Below are positions 11,644-22,359 of a stretch of 64,000 bases of DNA, in pieces; the first letter of the stretch is position 1, and each line of letters opens with the position of its first letter. The DNA comes from Pyrus communis (Eukaryota; Streptophyta; Magnoliopsida; Rosales; Rosaceae), in NCBI RefSeq assembly GCF_963583255.1, contig NW_026908883.1:682001-746000 (forward strand). Direction: 5' to 3'. The notes under the pieces were generated by a model. The model was not told where the DNA came from and did no database searches. It was given only the letters and a program-made list of their open reading frames with translations. The translations under genes and the position numbers were made by a program.

Positions 11644-13722
11644 GGTGAAATGGGGGGAACATGACAGCTAGGTTGCATGTGCACATGTTGGTTGAATGAT
11701 TATGAGTGCATGTGGCTGAAATAGCATGTGGAATGGCTGGAAATGCAAGGAGAAGGCATGTGCACGGTTTTGGGAGAGAATGGGAGTGCAAGTGGCTGAA
11801 ATGTTAGAGGAACAAGTGCATGTGGCTGCATTGTGGTGCAATGATGGAGGAACAATGGCAATGATGATTTCTGGTGGTGTTTTGGGTGCATGTGGAATGA
11901 ATGATTTCTTGGTGAGTGGATGCATGTGTTGATTAAAGGGGGAATGCAAAGGAAAAGCTAGAAATGCATGTGGAGTGAATGATTTCTTGGTGAGTGGATG
12001 CATGTGTTGATTAAAGGGGGAATGCAAAGGAAAAGCTAGAAATGCATGTGGAGTGGCTGCAAGGTGAATGAATAATGAAATGGGAAAGCATGTGCAAGGT
12101 TTTGGTGTGAATGATATTCGTGCATGTGGCTGCAATGGAGGAGGAATCCTTCAATTTCGTCCATCCTCTTGGCTCCAAGCATATGATATCCATTCCAATC
12201 TCTAATTTGCTCCAAAAGGCATCCTTTTGCATACTTTGCCCTTAGAACCTGAAAACACACAAAAGAAGCATAAAGGACTAAAATAACTAAAGAAACATAA
12301 CGTAAATGCACGAGAACAAGCCATTTAAGTCGCATGAATATGCTTGATGCGAAAATTAACTTAACACACAAATTAACCCTCTTTTGACAATTGTAGCATA
12401 TAAATAAGTAGGGATCGTTCTAAACCGGGGATTAGGAGGGATTGCTAAATCACTTGGAAACTGACTCAAAAACGTAAAACAAAGGTTAAAACACTAAACT
12501 AGACTCAAAGAATGCAAAGCTAAACAATAAAAACACTAAAACAAACCCAAAGACTCAAAACAGCCCCAAAACACTCAAAACTGCCTTAAAAACACTTTCT
12601 GGGCAGTTTTGAGCACTTTCACTAATTTGGACGAATTTGGGTAACAACTTGAATCAAAACACTCAAAAACACAATCTAAAACATATTCTAACTAATTAGA
12701 CACTTTAAGACACTTGGGGATTTGGTTTTTGACGAAAATCAAACAAACAAAACAAATATGTAAAATAGGCAGATTCTGACGAAATTGGTGAAATTAAGTG
12801 GATGGTGAGATGGCTAGGAGGTTTTTCTCCACACATGGCATACTTGCATACAAAATAATCTCCAGTTGCTTATTCGATGAATTTATGAACCTCAACACCC
12901 TAAGTTAATTAGGTACGCTTAAATTAACTATCAGATTTCCCTTAGGTCATTGAATTGAATGGAATTAGCGCATTGCAATCAAATTATTCCTTAAAAGTTT
13001 TCTATATGAAAGCGCATAATAGAAAGACAATCAAAGATCATTAGGTTCTATGGAAATCATAGGTGTTGACGAGGCATTCGTAACTATGAAAGCGCATGAT
13101 ACTTATACCAAGAATTTACTTAACATAATTGCGACCAACAATCTTAACTACTCATGGATGTGAGTTCCCAACGATTAGGTGAAGTTCCCTCATATCCTAG
13201 CATCATGTTTATGCATGCAAATCAAGCGTGCACTCTCAATTCATATACATAAGCAAGTTTTAATTAAAATAGATAAGTAAATTGAATTCATCATTCATGA
13301 AATCACAACTGAAAGTAATCAAATCATCATGCAAATATAACCATGGTTTCGAAATTCCCCCCTAGCCAAAGGGGGGATTAGTTCCTCATGCTTGCACAAC
13401 AAAAAGTATTGAATTTAAACATGGAAATCATAAGAAAGAATACACCTAAATGCTCAGCAATTCCAAGATGGATTCGATGCACAGATTGGCTCCTCTTCCT
13501 CCTCCTTGCTGCGGCACAAAGTTAGGGTGATGGAATTGGTGGTTTTGGATGGTGTTTTCTAGTTTGGAGGGATGGAGGATGGTTGATTATGGTGGGAAGG
13601 GTGCGGCAGAGATGTATGGATGTGTAGGGAGATGTGTGGATGTGTAGAATGGAGAATGGAGGTGCGGCACAAGGGTTTCTGAATAGCATAAGGGGGTGGT
13701 ACGAATTTGTGGCTGAAAATAT

Positions 13723-13732
13723 GTTTATATAG
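13723..13732 (-). promoter_or_regulatory. TATA box of E4 3' LTR
   Basis: Minus strand CTATATAAAC, just after the CTAATAAACCCTAGGA stretch. The identical site in the 5' LTR at 20715-20724 would drive the element. Confidence 0.65.
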
Positions 13733-14124
13733 TCCTAGGGTTTATTAGATTAGGGTTTACTTAGCAGATTTGGTGGATTAGGGCCCTAGAATTCGGCCAT
13801 GGGTTGTCAAATCCACCTAGGAAGAGGTTTTTGGCCCACATAGTTTTATAAAACGAATTGTATACCCAAATCCACAAGGATTAGGCCTTGGAATTCAGAA
13901 TCCCAAAGGGATTGGGTCTAGGAAGGTGTGGCTGATTTAGGGGAGAGGGTAGCTTGGCTTGCAAGGCAAGGTAAAGCCTTCTAGAAAGGTTTGGGCGCCA
14001 CTTTTCTAGGGTTTCTAGAAAGAATAGGTTTTGTGGCAGATTTGGGCCTTCTAGACTAGGATGCTTCTAGAAATACGTTCTAGAATGATCCATTTAAGTC
14101 CCCATGTAATTAGGAGTAAGACAT

Positions 14125-14235
14125 GATAAGGTTTGGATAGGATAAGATGAGATAAGGTTTGGATAAAGTTTTGGATAATTGGATAATGTTGGATAAGGTT
14201 GGATAAGGTTGGATAATGTTTTGGATAATGTTTCC
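14125..14235 (-). repeat. GATAAG-rich stretch in U3 of E4 LTR
   Basis: Five GATAAG and several GATAAT within about 110 bases on the plus strand, in phrases such as GTTGGATAAGGTTGGATAA. GATAAG is the core of plant I-box elements bound by GATA-type or MYB-like factors. The stretch is repeated in the 5' LTR (21117-21227), S5 and E2. Confidence 0.75.
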
Positions 14236-14517
14236 TCTTTTCTTGCACTTTCCTTATCCACTTTGTCCTTAGCATAGTTCCTTCCTCTTCTTATCACATT
14301 TCCACCTTCTTGAAGTCCAAATTCGTCCATCCATGTTAGCCCACATGCAAGCTCACCACCTAGTGTCCAAAATAGCTCCAAAATGCACTTTCTTGATACT
14401 TTAACCCATAGGACCTACAAACACACGAAATTGAGTTGTAATACGACATTAACTAAGAAATAATAGCACAAATGCCCAAGAATAAGCTAGTTAAGTCGCC
14501 TAAATATGCTCCTATCA

Positions 14518-14532
14518 AATTCCCCCACACTT
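14518..14532 (-). promoter_or_regulatory. Polypurine tract of E4
   Basis: Minus strand AAGTGTGGGGGAATT abuts the 3' LTR. Two more tracts of the same type lie upstream on the same strand near 15398 and 16221. Confidence 0.85.
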
Positions 14533-16449
14533 ATCTTTTGCTAGTCCTCGAGCAAAACAAATAAACAAAAGAAACAAAACATAACTCTAAACCTTCCAAC
14601 GTTGCCTCAGGGATTTCCAATGAAACATAACATGTTAAAGATCACTACTCACATAGATTTAAGCAATCCTTACCCTCGAGCATACTTAATCATAGTCACC
14701 ATTCACTAGCTCGCATTTAATCAATTAAAACAACATTTTGAATGTAGTAACATGCCTTAGAGAATTCCCTCAATTCCTTACTAGATGTACTCTCAATTTT
14801 CACACAGATTTTCTAACTACACTCCTACACTAGGTATATGTGAGAAGATTGATGTAAACATGTGGACGAACACTCACATATGTTATAACAAGGAAAGCAC
14901 TTTCTAGAATTATTAACATGTATATATATGATCTCATGAATGGAATGCTACCACTTAGATGCGAGAACCAGGGATACCATATGATCAAACCCACTTTAAA
15001 CTCCACATATTGAAACACATAACAATCAAGATAGAAGTCAAAGGGTTGTAACGAGGCTAGGGTATTAGCTAACAACGAAAGGTAAAGGATAACAAACATT
15101 CTTAAAGCAATAGTGAGCAAAGTATTGAATTAGGCACTTAGAATTCCCATTAGAACGCGGAAGTCAACTTTGATCACCCAAGGGGGAAGTCACACAAAAA
15201 TTAGGGCCATATTCAACTTTTTGGACCCTTTCTTCAACAATCTCACTTGTGAGTTCATTCTCACTTATTTTCACTCATTTTCTTTCTTTCCTTCTTCTTT
15301 TTCTTCTTTTTCACAATTTTTTTTTTCGTTTTTTCTTTCTTTTTCTCGTGCCTCTTTTAAGACTTTGGCACACACACACACTCACAAAATCCCTTCCCCC
15401 ACACTTGTTTTCTGCACAAATGTCACTCAATAGGAATTCCTTCTAAGTTATGCTCCACTATACTTTAAGAACAAAGGTATGGAAAGTCCTATTCTGGGCT
15501 AGGTAAGGATGATGTGGTTAACAAGAAAATAGGCTAAATAAGGCTCAAGGGGGTTTAAACCTACAATACAAGTGACAAGGGTGGATTCGGCTGTTTGGCT
15601 ATGGTGGTGACTACTACACAACTTCATCTTGTTATTTGTTATGCTAATCAATTTCATGCTTTGAATGAAACGGGTATGAGTTCTAGTATTTGGAACTATA
15701 GTGACGAAACGCATTCTAAGTAGCAACCAAGCAAAGAATAATGAGATCATGCAACGACTTAAGAAAACAAGAATGCACAGATTAATAACTCTCCAAATAA
15801 ACGTTTAGGCTCAAGTCTCTCAGGGATGTAGCGTTTGTTTGAGTTCCTTCCTTCAAGCATGTTACAAAAACTGATTTTATCCTTTGTGATTACATGTGAA
15901 TTCGTAAACTATAACTACAACCAAGCATAAACCAAAGAGCAAATCACACGTCCATCATTGTTTGTAACTCTCTTTAACAGTCATGCATTAAAAACCAAAT
16001 CCTCATCATTGTGTTGGAAGGTACCCTAAGACACAAACAAACACACAAAAACAACTCTTTTTGGCTTTTTCAAAACACTTTTTTCAAATTTTCGGATTTT
16101 TACTTCAACACACACCAAAACAGCTTAAAATGCACTAAAAACACTTAAAAACAGTGAGAAACAACATTAGAAGTGATAGGTGATAGAATCCCACGAATTT
16201 TGCATAAAAACACTTGTTTACCCCCCCACACTTAAATCAAACATTGTCCTCAATGTTTCACACAAAGACTCACATAAAAGCAAACAAATAACAAGCAACT
16301 ACGCACGATAAAATAAATAGCAAGGAGAAGGGTTTAGAAACGCAAATCTGGGTTTGGAGTGGAAGTTCCATCTTCTCCTTGTCAAATACATGGGTTGCCT
16401 CCCAAGAAGCGCTTGCTTTAACGTCTTCCAGCCGGACGAATACGCCGAG
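14518..16449 (-). other. 3' internal non-coding region of E4
   Basis: About 1.9 kb between the end of the protease frame and the LTR. It has a pyrimidine-rich tract on the plus strand (15285-15352), three polypurine tracts, and a phrase complementary to GGGAGGCAACCCATG, which marks the end of pol in many plant gypsy elements. The antisense gene found in B and C is absent. Open frames here are short and I support none. Confidence 0.7.
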
Positions 16450-16560
16450 TTAAGCTTCACTAGTAGTACCCACGGCATGGAGGGATCTGTCCTCCACGGC
16501 ATGCTTCCCAAAGTGTTCGTAGCATGGCTCAATGAATGGGAGGGGATAGTGATCCTCCCG
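16450..16560 (-). pseudogene. Possible reverse transcriptase remnant
   Basis: The last 37 or so codons of the frame include REDHYPLPFIEPCYEHFGKH. Gypsy reverse transcriptases have a segment with the pattern DHFPLPFID followed by an E and a G-H a few residues later. I infer that pol was deleted from this point to its 3' end, since the end-of-pol phrase GGGAGGCAACCC follows about 50 bases on. Chance resemblance cannot be excluded without an alignment. Confidence 0.5.
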
Positions 16561-17997
16561 GATTGTGGTGTTTTGGTTCCTAAAGTCCATGTAAATGCTC
16601 CCACCACCTTGAAATCGATTAGGTACCTGCACCAAAGAAGGTAACACCGTATTAGTTGACATGGGAATTGGAATTGGGGTTGGAGACTTACACACATATT
16701 GTGATGGAGGCTCAAAAGTGGCAGCCATATCAACAAAGTCACTATGGCTACTCTCGGCCAGATTGGATGGTTTTAGGGCAACCACTCCAATTCCCTCTTC
16801 AATGGTGGTTCTTGATGCATCCTTCTTGATAGGTGTGGATTGTTCCTGCCCTATATCCTTATGCACATCAATGGCAAAACAAGAACGAACATCATTAGGC
16901 TTCTTAATAGAGTCATAAACATTGAATTTAATTATATCACCACCAAACTCCATTGTTAATACTCCCTTGGCCACATCAATCTTCGTTTGAGCTGTTTTCA
17001 TGAATGGTCTTCCAAGTAGGAGTGGCAAGGGTGGAGAATGAACCGAGTCTTCCATTTCAAGTACATAAAAATCAGCCGGAAAGATTAAATCATTAACCTG
17101 CACTAAAACATCTTCCAAAACACCCTTTGGATAGGCATTAGATCTATCGGCCAATTGAATAACCACACCATCATTTTTTAACTCACCTAGGTTCATAGAT
17201 GCATAAATTGAGTAAGGCATAACATTAATAGATGCACCTAAGTCTAGCATGGCATGTTCAAAACGATTATTGCCAATAACACAAGGAATTGTAAAACTAC
17301 CCGGATCTTTGCATTTAGGGGGCAATTTACGTTGCAAGATGGCTGAGACATTCTCACTTACATGTACCACCTCTTTCTCTCGAATCCGTTTCCTTGTTGT
17401 ACAAATCTTCTTCAAAAACTTCGCATACTTCGGAATTTGCTTTATTGCATCAAGGAGCGGGATATTGACATGCACCTTCCTAAACGTCTCTAGGATGTCT
17501 TTTTCATCCTCCTCTATCTTAGATTGCATAAACCTGCTAGGAAAGGGTGCATTTGGAGGAATAACATTAGAAACAATCGAATTTGGAACCTCCTTACCCT
17601 TGGAAGCCGAATGGGGTTGTTTGGGTGGCTGCGGCATGGTTGGTGTTACCCTTGCCGTGGCTTGCTCTGGCTCCCCCTCCTCAAATTGCAACTTTTCGTC
17701 CTCCGTTGGGGCTGATTTAGAGGGTTGTGAGGCCGTGCCAACTTGTTTGCCACTTCTCAAGGTGATAGCCTTAGCGGTTTCAAAACCTCCTTTTGGATTG
17801 ACGATGGTTGAGCTAGGCAACCTTCCTTGCTCACGAAATTGCCCCATGAATTCGGCAATCTGTCCCACTTGCTTCTCCAAGTTGTCCACCCTCTTGTCTT
17901 GGATTTGCCTCTCTTTGTTTTGAGTTTGGACTTCCTGCGTCAAAGTAGTAAGTAATTGAAAAATCTTATCATTTTCACTTGAATTACCTACATTGCT
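16450..17997 (-). CDS. Retroviral-type aspartic protease region of E4, downstream of an in-frame stop
   Basis: This is the same reading frame as gag and begins directly after the TAA at 17998-18000, so it has no start of its own; the upstream part resembles the linker in B's frame. About 230 residues in, a retropepsin domain shows CVIGNNRFEHAMLDLGAS and then NVMPYSIY, with DLGAS as the catalytic triad in place of the commoner DTGA or DSGA, then ADRS, FYVLEMED and LLLGRPFM. The protease would cut the Gag polyprotein in the virus-like particle. After the domain come about 150 residues of linker, then VREDHYPLPFIE-like residues that resemble the start of a gypsy reverse transcriptase, then a stop. 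Integrase, RNase H and most of reverse transcriptase are lacking. The family match is strong; function is doubtful because of the stop. Confidence 0.85.
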   Translation of the reverse strand, partial: SNVGNSSENDKIFQLLTTLTQEVQTQNKERQIQDKRVDNLEKQVGQIAEFMGQFREQGRLPSSTIVNPKGGFETAKAITLRSGKQVGTASQPSKSAPTEDEKLQFEEGEPEQATARVTPTMPQPPKQPHSASKGKEVPNSIVSNVIPPNAPFPSRFMQSKIEEDEKDILETFRKVHVNIPLLDAIKQIPKYAKFLKKICTTRKRIREKEVVHVSENVSAILQRKLPPKCKDPGSFTIPCVIGNNRFEHAMLDLGASINVMPYSIYASMNLGELKNDGVVIQLADRSNAYPKGVLEDVLVQVNDLIFPADFYVLEMEDSVHSPPLPLLLGRPFMKTAQTKIDVAKGVLTMEFGGDIIKFNVYDSIKKPNDVRSCFAIDVHKDIGQEQSTPIKKDASRTTIEEGIGVVALKPSNLAESSHSDFVDMAATFEPPSQYVCKSPTPIPIPMSTNTVLPSLVQVPNRFQGGGSIYMDFRNQNTTIREDHYPLPFIEPCYEHFGKHAVEDRSLHAVGTTSEA

Positions 17998-19218
17998 TTA
18001 GCCAGGTTGTGCTTGGGCTTGTGGTGGTGCCAACGGCTTTTGATAGAAACCCGGGGGTTGTTGCCTAAATCCGCTTTGTTGTTGACCTTGTTGGGGGTCT
18101 CGCCATTTGAAATTCGGATGATCACGCCAACCGGGATTGTAAGTATTAGAGAACGGATCACCACGTGATTGGTATTGGTTGCCATATCCCACGGCATTGA
18201 GTGTCTCCCACCCTCCATTCTCGATTAATTGTGGGCACTTGTCGGTAGGGTGTTCTTGCATGGAGCATACGCCACAAGAAGCTACGGTTTTGACTTTTGG
18301 ACCTTCCACCACCTGAGAAAGCAACGTAGTAAGGTTAGCCATTTGATTTTGAAGTTCGGTTATGGCACTTACCTCATTGACTTGGTGTTGCCGTGGGGTA
18401 CTCCTCTGTCCAACGCCTTCGTATTGTTGAGCGTTCAATGCTCGATTAGCAATCAAGGACTTTGCAGCCGTGGAGGTCTTATCCACCAATGCTCCTCCCG
18501 CTGAGGCATCTAGCATTTGACGTTCAATAGGTAGAAGTCCCTCGTAAAAGTATTGTAGAAGTAGTTCCTCCTTCATTTGATGCTGTGGACATGAAGCAAC
18601 AAGAGATTTAAAGCGTTCATAATAAGTAGGAAAGGATTCACCTTCATCTTGTTGGATTCCACTTATCCTTTTTCGTAGGAGGATGACTCGAGAAGTTGGG
18701 AAAAACTTCTCCAAGTAAGCTCGTTTCATGCTCTCCCATGATGTGACCATTCCGGGAGCCAACTCGTACAACCAATCTTTCGCTTTCTCTTGGAGAGAAA
18801 AGGGAAAGGCCTTCATCTTCAAGATGCTCTCATCCACGTTCACCGGAGTCATGCTTGAGCAAACGACTTCAAACTCCTTCAAGTGCTTGTTCGGATCTTC
18901 CATGGACAGCCCATGGTACTTCGGAATGTGATGTAACAGGCTTGACTTCAATTCGAACTCGGCAGTCTTGTCTTGAGCCGCCCTTGGGTATTGGATGCAC
19001 AAGGGTGCGGCATTGGCCAATCCCGAAGCGGAAAGCTCCTTGATTGTTCGGTTGTCCGCTGCCATGTCTTCCACTTCCTCTTCAAATTCAGAAACGGACT
19101 CGGAACTTGCACTTGATTCACTAGGTTCCGGGTTCTTCCTCTTACGTCTCAACTCACGCTCAAAATCGTCGTCAAAGTCTAAAATATGTTCGTGAACCGG
19201 ATTAGAACTCCGAGTCAT
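17998..19218 (-). CDS. gag: Gag polyprotein of E4
   Basis: 406 codons starting at ATG 19218 (MTRSSNPVHEHILDFDDDF). An in-frame TTG six bases earlier is a less likely start. Residues 1-60 are charged and serine-rich. A retrotransposon Gag capsid domain follows at about 80-260, with signature residues KDWLYEL, SWESMKRAYLEKFFP and ESFPTYYERFK. A zinc knuckle CGVCSMQEHPTDKC (C-x2-C-x4-H-x4-C) lies near residue 320. The tail is rich in Gln and Pro. Gag would form the particle that packages element RNA. It starts about 100 bases from the primer-binding site. The frame ends in TAA where B has CAA (Gln), so the stop looks like a single C-to-T change, or less likely a programmed readthrough site between Gag and protease. 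Confidence 0.93.
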   Translation of the reverse strand: MTRSSNPVHEHILDFDDDFERELRRKRKNPEPSESSASSESVSEFEEEVEDMAADNRTIKELSASGLANAAPLCIQYPRAAQDKTAEFELKSSLLHHIPKYHGLSMEDPNKHLKEFEVVCSSMTPVNVDESILKMKAFPFSLQEKAKDWLYELAPGMVTSWESMKRAYLEKFFPTSRVILLRKRISGIQQDEGESFPTYYERFKSLVASCPQHQMKEELLLQYFYEGLLPIERQMLDASAGGALVDKTSTAAKSLIANRALNAQQYEGVGQRSTPRQHQVNEVSAITELQNQMANLTTLLSQVVEGPKVKTVASCGVCSMQEHPTDKCPQLIENGGWETLNAVGYGNQYQSRGDPFSNTYNPGWRDHPNFKWRDPQQGQQQSGFRQQPPGFYQKPLAPPQAQAQPG

Positions 19219-19313
19219 AAACAAGTACCTAAAACAAGAAACAAAATAACATAAGAATCTGATCTAATAAGAAAAACGAAAATAACAATCCAAGGGATTA
19301 GCAAAGTTGCTAA

Positions 19314-19331
19314 TCCCCGGCAACGGCGCCA
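19314..19331 (-). promoter_or_regulatory. Primer-binding site of E4 (tRNA-Asp)
   Basis: Minus strand TGGCGCCGTTGCCGGGGA, 18 bases complementary to the 3' end of plant tRNA-Asp, five bases from the 5' LTR. Athila and Tat lineage elements use this tRNA. Confidence 0.9.
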
Positions 19332-19336
19332 AAATT

Positions 19337-21509
19337 TGATGCGAAAATTAACTTAACACACAAATTAACCCTCTTTTGACAATTGTAGCATATAAATAAG
19401 TAGGGATCGTTCTAAACCGGGGATTAGGAGGGATTGCTAAATCACTTGGAAACTGACTCAAAAACGTAAAACAAAGGTTAAAACACTAAACTAGACTCAA
19501 AGAATGCAAAGCTAAACAATAAAAACACTAAAACAAACCCAAAGACTCAAAACAGCCCCAAAACACTCAAAACTGCCTTAAAAACACTTTCTGGGCAGTT
19601 TTGAGCACTTTCACTAATTTGGACGAATTTGGGTAACAACTTGAATCAAAACACTCAAAAACACAATCTAAAACATATTCTAACTAATTAGACACTCTAA
19701 GACACTTGGGGATTTGGTTTTTGACGAAAATCAAACAAACAAAACAAATATGTAAAATAGGCAGATTCTGACGAAATTGGTGAAATTAAGTGGATGGTGA
19801 GATGGCTAGGAGGTTTTTCTCCACACATGGCATACTTGCATACAAAATAATCTCCAGTTGCTTATTCGATGAATTTATGAACCTCAACACCCCAAGTTAA
19901 TTAGGTACGCTTAAATTAACTATCAGATTTCCCTTAGGTCATTGAATTGAATGGAATTAGCGCATTGCAATCAAATTATTCCTTAAAAGTTTTCTATATG
20001 AAAGCGCATAATAGAAAGACAATCAAAGATCATTAGGTTCTATGGAAATCATAGGTGTTGACGAGGCATTCGTAACTATGAAAGCGCATGATACTTATAC
20101 CAAGAATTTACTTAACATAATTGCGACCAACAATCTTAACTACTCATGGATGTGAGTTCCCAACGATTAGGTGAAGTTCCCTCATATCCTAGCATCATGT
20201 TTATGCATGCAAATCAAGCGTGCACTCTCAATTCATATACATAAGCAAGTTTTAATTAAAATAGATAAGTAAATTGAATTCATCATTCGTGAAATCACAA
20301 CTGAAAGTAATCAAATCATCATGCAAATATAACCATGGTTTCGAAATTCCCCCCTAGCCAAAGGGGGGATTAGTTCCTCATGCTTGCACAACAAAAAGTA
20401 TTGAATTTAAACATGGAAATCATAAGAAAGAATACACCTAAATGCTCAGCAATTCCAAGATGGATTCGATGCACAGATTGGCTCCTCTTCCTCCTCCTTG
20501 CTGCGGCACAAAGTTAGGGTGATGGAATTGGTGGTTTTGGATGGTGTTTTCTAGTTTGGAGGGATGGAGGATGGTTGATTATGGTGGGAAGGGTGCGGCA
20601 GAGATGTATGGATGTGTAGGGAGATGTGTGGATGTGTAGAATGGAGAATGGAGGTGCGGCACAAGGGTTTCTGAATAGCATAAGGGGGTGGTACGAATTT
20701 GTGGCTGAAAATATGTTTATATAGTCCTAGGGTTTATTAGATTAGGGTTTACTTAGCAGATTTGGTGGATTAGGGCCCTAGAATTCGGCCATGGGTTGTC
20801 AAATCCACCTAGGAAGAGGTTTTTGGCCCACATAGTTTTATAAAACGAATTGTATACCCAAATCCACAAGGATTAGGCCTTGGAATTCAGAATCCCAAAG
20901 GGATTGGGTCTAGGAAGGTGTGGCTGATTTAGGGGAGAGGGTAGCTTGGCTTGCAAGGCAAGGTAAAGCCTTCTAGAAAGGTTTGGGCGCCACTTTTCTA
21001 GGGTTTCTAGAAAGAATAGGTTTTGTGGCAGATTTGGGCCTTCTAGACTAGGATGCTTCTAGAAATACGTTCTAGAATGATCCATTTAAGTCCCCATGTA
21101 ATTAGGAGTAAGACATGATAAGGTTTGGATAGGATAAGATGAGATAAGGTTTGGATAAAGTTTTGGATAATTGGATAATGTTGGATAAGGTTGGATAAGG
21201 TTGGATAATGTTTTGGATAATGTTTCCTCTTTTCTTGCACTTTCCTTATCCACTTTGTCCTTAGCATAGTTCCTTCCTCTTCTTATCACATTTCCACCTT
21301 CTTGAAGTCCAAATTCGTCCATCCATGTTAGCCCACATGCAAGCTCACCACCTAGTGTCCAAAATAGCTCCAAAATGCACTTTCTTGATACTTTAACCCA
21401 TAGGACCTACAAACACACGAAATTGAGTTGTAATACGACATTAACTAAGAAATAATAGCACAAATGCCCAAGAATAAGCTAGTTAAGTCGCCTAAATATG
21501 CTCCTATCA
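19337..21509 (-). repeat. 5' LTR of E4
   Basis: 2173 bp, the same length as the 3' LTR. Differences I noticed are T/C at 12705 against 19697, T/C near 12901 against 19893, and A/G near 13298 against 20290. The TATA box is at 20715-20724 (minus). CTAATCCCCGG in U5 is complementary to CCGGGGATTAG at the primer-binding site. Confidence 0.95.
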
Positions 21510-22359
21510 ATGCTCCTATCACATATTCATGCGACTTAAATGGCTTGTTCTCGTGCATTTACGTTATGTTTCTTTAGTTATTTTAGTACTTTAAGCTATT
21601 TTCGTGTGTTTGTAGGTTCTAAGGGCAAGGTATGCAAAAGGATGCCTTTTGGAGCCTTTTGGAGCAAACTAGAGATTGGAATGGATATCATATGCTTGGA
21701 GCCAAGAGGATGGACGAAATTGAAGACTTGAAGTAGGAAAGTTAAATCCTAAAAGACCTCATGTTTGAGCATCATTGAAGACTCCTACGCATTTTAGAAC
21801 ACGAAAACAACATTCCTTGCAACCTTAGAACAATGCCGTGCGTTTCCTTGTGTCTCCCTTCCTTGCCATGCAAGGAAGGGCTTTGTTCCCTATCTTAAAC
21901 ACTTCCACTTATCATTCATCACATATCATTCACCACTTATCATTCATCACATATCATACACTTATCATCACCACTTATCACTTATCATAATCACATATCA
22001 TTACTTATCATCACCACTTATCACCTAATTCACATGCACATTCATCCACTGATAGGAGCATATTCATGCGACTTAAATGGCTTGTTCTCGTGCATTTACG
22101 TTATGTTTCTTTAGTTATTTTAGTCCTTTAAGCTATTTTCGTGTGTTTGTAGGTCCAAAGGGCTAAAGGAGCAAAAAGATGCATTTTGGAGACTTTTGGA
22201 GCACTTTTGGGCTAAGGATGGATAGCTTATGCTTGGCGCCAAAATGTTGGACGAAATTGAAGACCAAAGTGTTGGAACTTTGTTCCCTTTAGTTTTAGGA
22301 CATTTAAACCTTTCCAATTCCCTTATGCCGTGCATCTCCACCTTTCTCCCAAAACCATA

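Larger units (their letters stand above)
12345..14517 (-). repeat. 3' LTR of E4
   Basis: TGATGCGAAAATTAAC to ATATGCTCCTATCA on the plus strand. Its U3 lacks the CATGCA arrays of the other class but has a GATAAG-rich stretch at 14125-14235. The TATA box is CTATATAAAC at 13723-13732 (minus). The C/G palindrome and one U5 stem-loop are shared with the other class. Confidence 0.95.
12345..21509 (-). mobile_element. E4: complete non-autonomous gag-protease LTR retrotransposon
   Basis: Two LTRs of 2173 bp each (12345-14517 and 19337-21509) flank a 4819-bp internal region. TSD ATGCT is at 12340-12344 and 21510-21514. Primer-binding site, gag, protease and polypurine tract are present on the minus strand. 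Reverse transcriptase and integrase are missing apart from a possible short remnant. I noticed three differences between the LTRs, all transitions, about 0.14 percent, which implies a very recent insertion. The layout fits gag-only or gag-protease non-autonomous elements known from plants. It inserted 7 bases from the end of S1. Confidence 0.95.
9951..21521 (-). mobile_element. S1: minus solo LTR, split by E4
   Basis: LTR pieces 9951-12344 and 21515-21521 join into one LTR of 2401 bp running from TGATGCGAGAATTT to CTCCTATCA on the plus strand. TSD CATAT is at 9946-9950 and 21522-21526. No internal region remains, so this is a solo LTR formed by recombination between two LTRs. It contains TATTTATA at 11636-11643 (minus-strand TATA box) and two stem-loops. 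Confidence 0.9.

Noticed and set aside
17249..17923. Plus-strand open frame of 224 codons
   Set aside because: It lies opposite the protease/linker frame of E4, which has recognisable motifs. It is a shadow.
22234..22245. GGCGCCAAAATG in S2, resembling DNA next to a primer-binding site
   Set aside because: The tRNA-complementary CCGTTGCCGGGG part is absent and it sits in U3. Other LTRs read TTGGAGCCAAAGTGTTGG here, so it is a chance substitution.
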